This document shows, in pieces, positions 20,066 through 20,093 of a stretch of DNA of 20,093 bases; the first letter of the stretch is position 1, and each line of letters begins with the position of its first letter. Where the stretch lies: assembly GCA_030463445.1 (NCBI GenBank), contig JAQGFW010007842.1:1-20093 (forward strand), read 5' to 3'. A program made the translations under genes and the position numbers. This stretch comes from Euplotes aediculatus. Lineage: Eukaryota > Ciliophora > Spirotrichea > Euplotida > Euplotidae. A model generated the notes under the pieces. The model had not been told where the DNA came from, did no database searches, and saw only the letters and a program-made list of their open reading frames with translations.

Positions 20066-20093
20066 ATGATTCTTACAGACGAAACCGATACAC
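20066..20093 (+). CDS. Possible start of the next gene (3' partial)
   Basis: ATG at 20066 opens MILTDETDT and runs off the window end. Nine codons are too few to identify a family. It is listed because the preceding 172 bases after fbp are non-coding AT-rich sequence and an upstream-proximal start here is plausible. Confidence 0.35.

Overview
The window looks like a chromosome segment of a free-living Bacteroidota bacterium, most likely order Cytophagales. The clues are the low-to-middling GC content, several TAnnTTTG -7 promoter elements, weak Shine-Dalgarno sequences, a type IX secretion (T9SS) C-terminal sorting domain, DUF4369/TlpA architecture and giant CARDB/DUF11-type surface proteins. 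The genus is not determined.

Bases 1-10453 are a cell-surface locus of three secreted proteins on the + strand. The first is the 3' end of a gene (1-1509) with thrombospondin type 3 calcium repeats, one DUF11/CARDB-like domain and a C-terminal module carrying dockerin-like loops. The second is a 2640-residue giant (1605-9527) with three copies of a ~155-residue cohesin-like module, fourteen DUF11/CARDB-like beta domains and the same C-terminal module. The third is a 273-residue protein (9632-10453) that is a single copy of the cohesin-like module fused to a T9SS sorting domain. The shared modules suggest that the three products belong to one surface assembly. A strong intrinsic terminator closes the locus, followed by a TlpA/ResA-like periplasmic thiol-disulfide protein (10611-11957).

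Bases 12033-16141 look like a self-contained regulatory and transport unit. It has an OmpR-family response regulator, a translationally coupled membrane histidine kinase, a phased array of about six TCTAAT-like half-sites, a -7 box, a perfect 12-bp inverted repeat that ends on the start codon, a degenerate universal-stress-protein-like gene, and a SulP anion permease lacking the STAS domain. The inferred logic is that the two-component system controls the USP-like/SulP pair through the array. This is the best candidate in the window for an undescribed system.

Bases 16208-19893 are metabolic. cysM (cysteine synthase B) runs toward the SulP gene, so sulfate uptake and cysteine synthesis may be linked. 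A POT-family peptide transporter (minus strand) and class I fructose-1,6-bisphosphatase (plus strand) diverge from a 222-bp region that holds a promoter for each direction and a palindromic, repeated GCGAATA operator candidate. The last 200 bases hold inverted repeats and the possible first codons of another gene. No rRNA, tRNA, CRISPR, IS element or prophage was seen. No gene-free stretch exceeds 300 bases.
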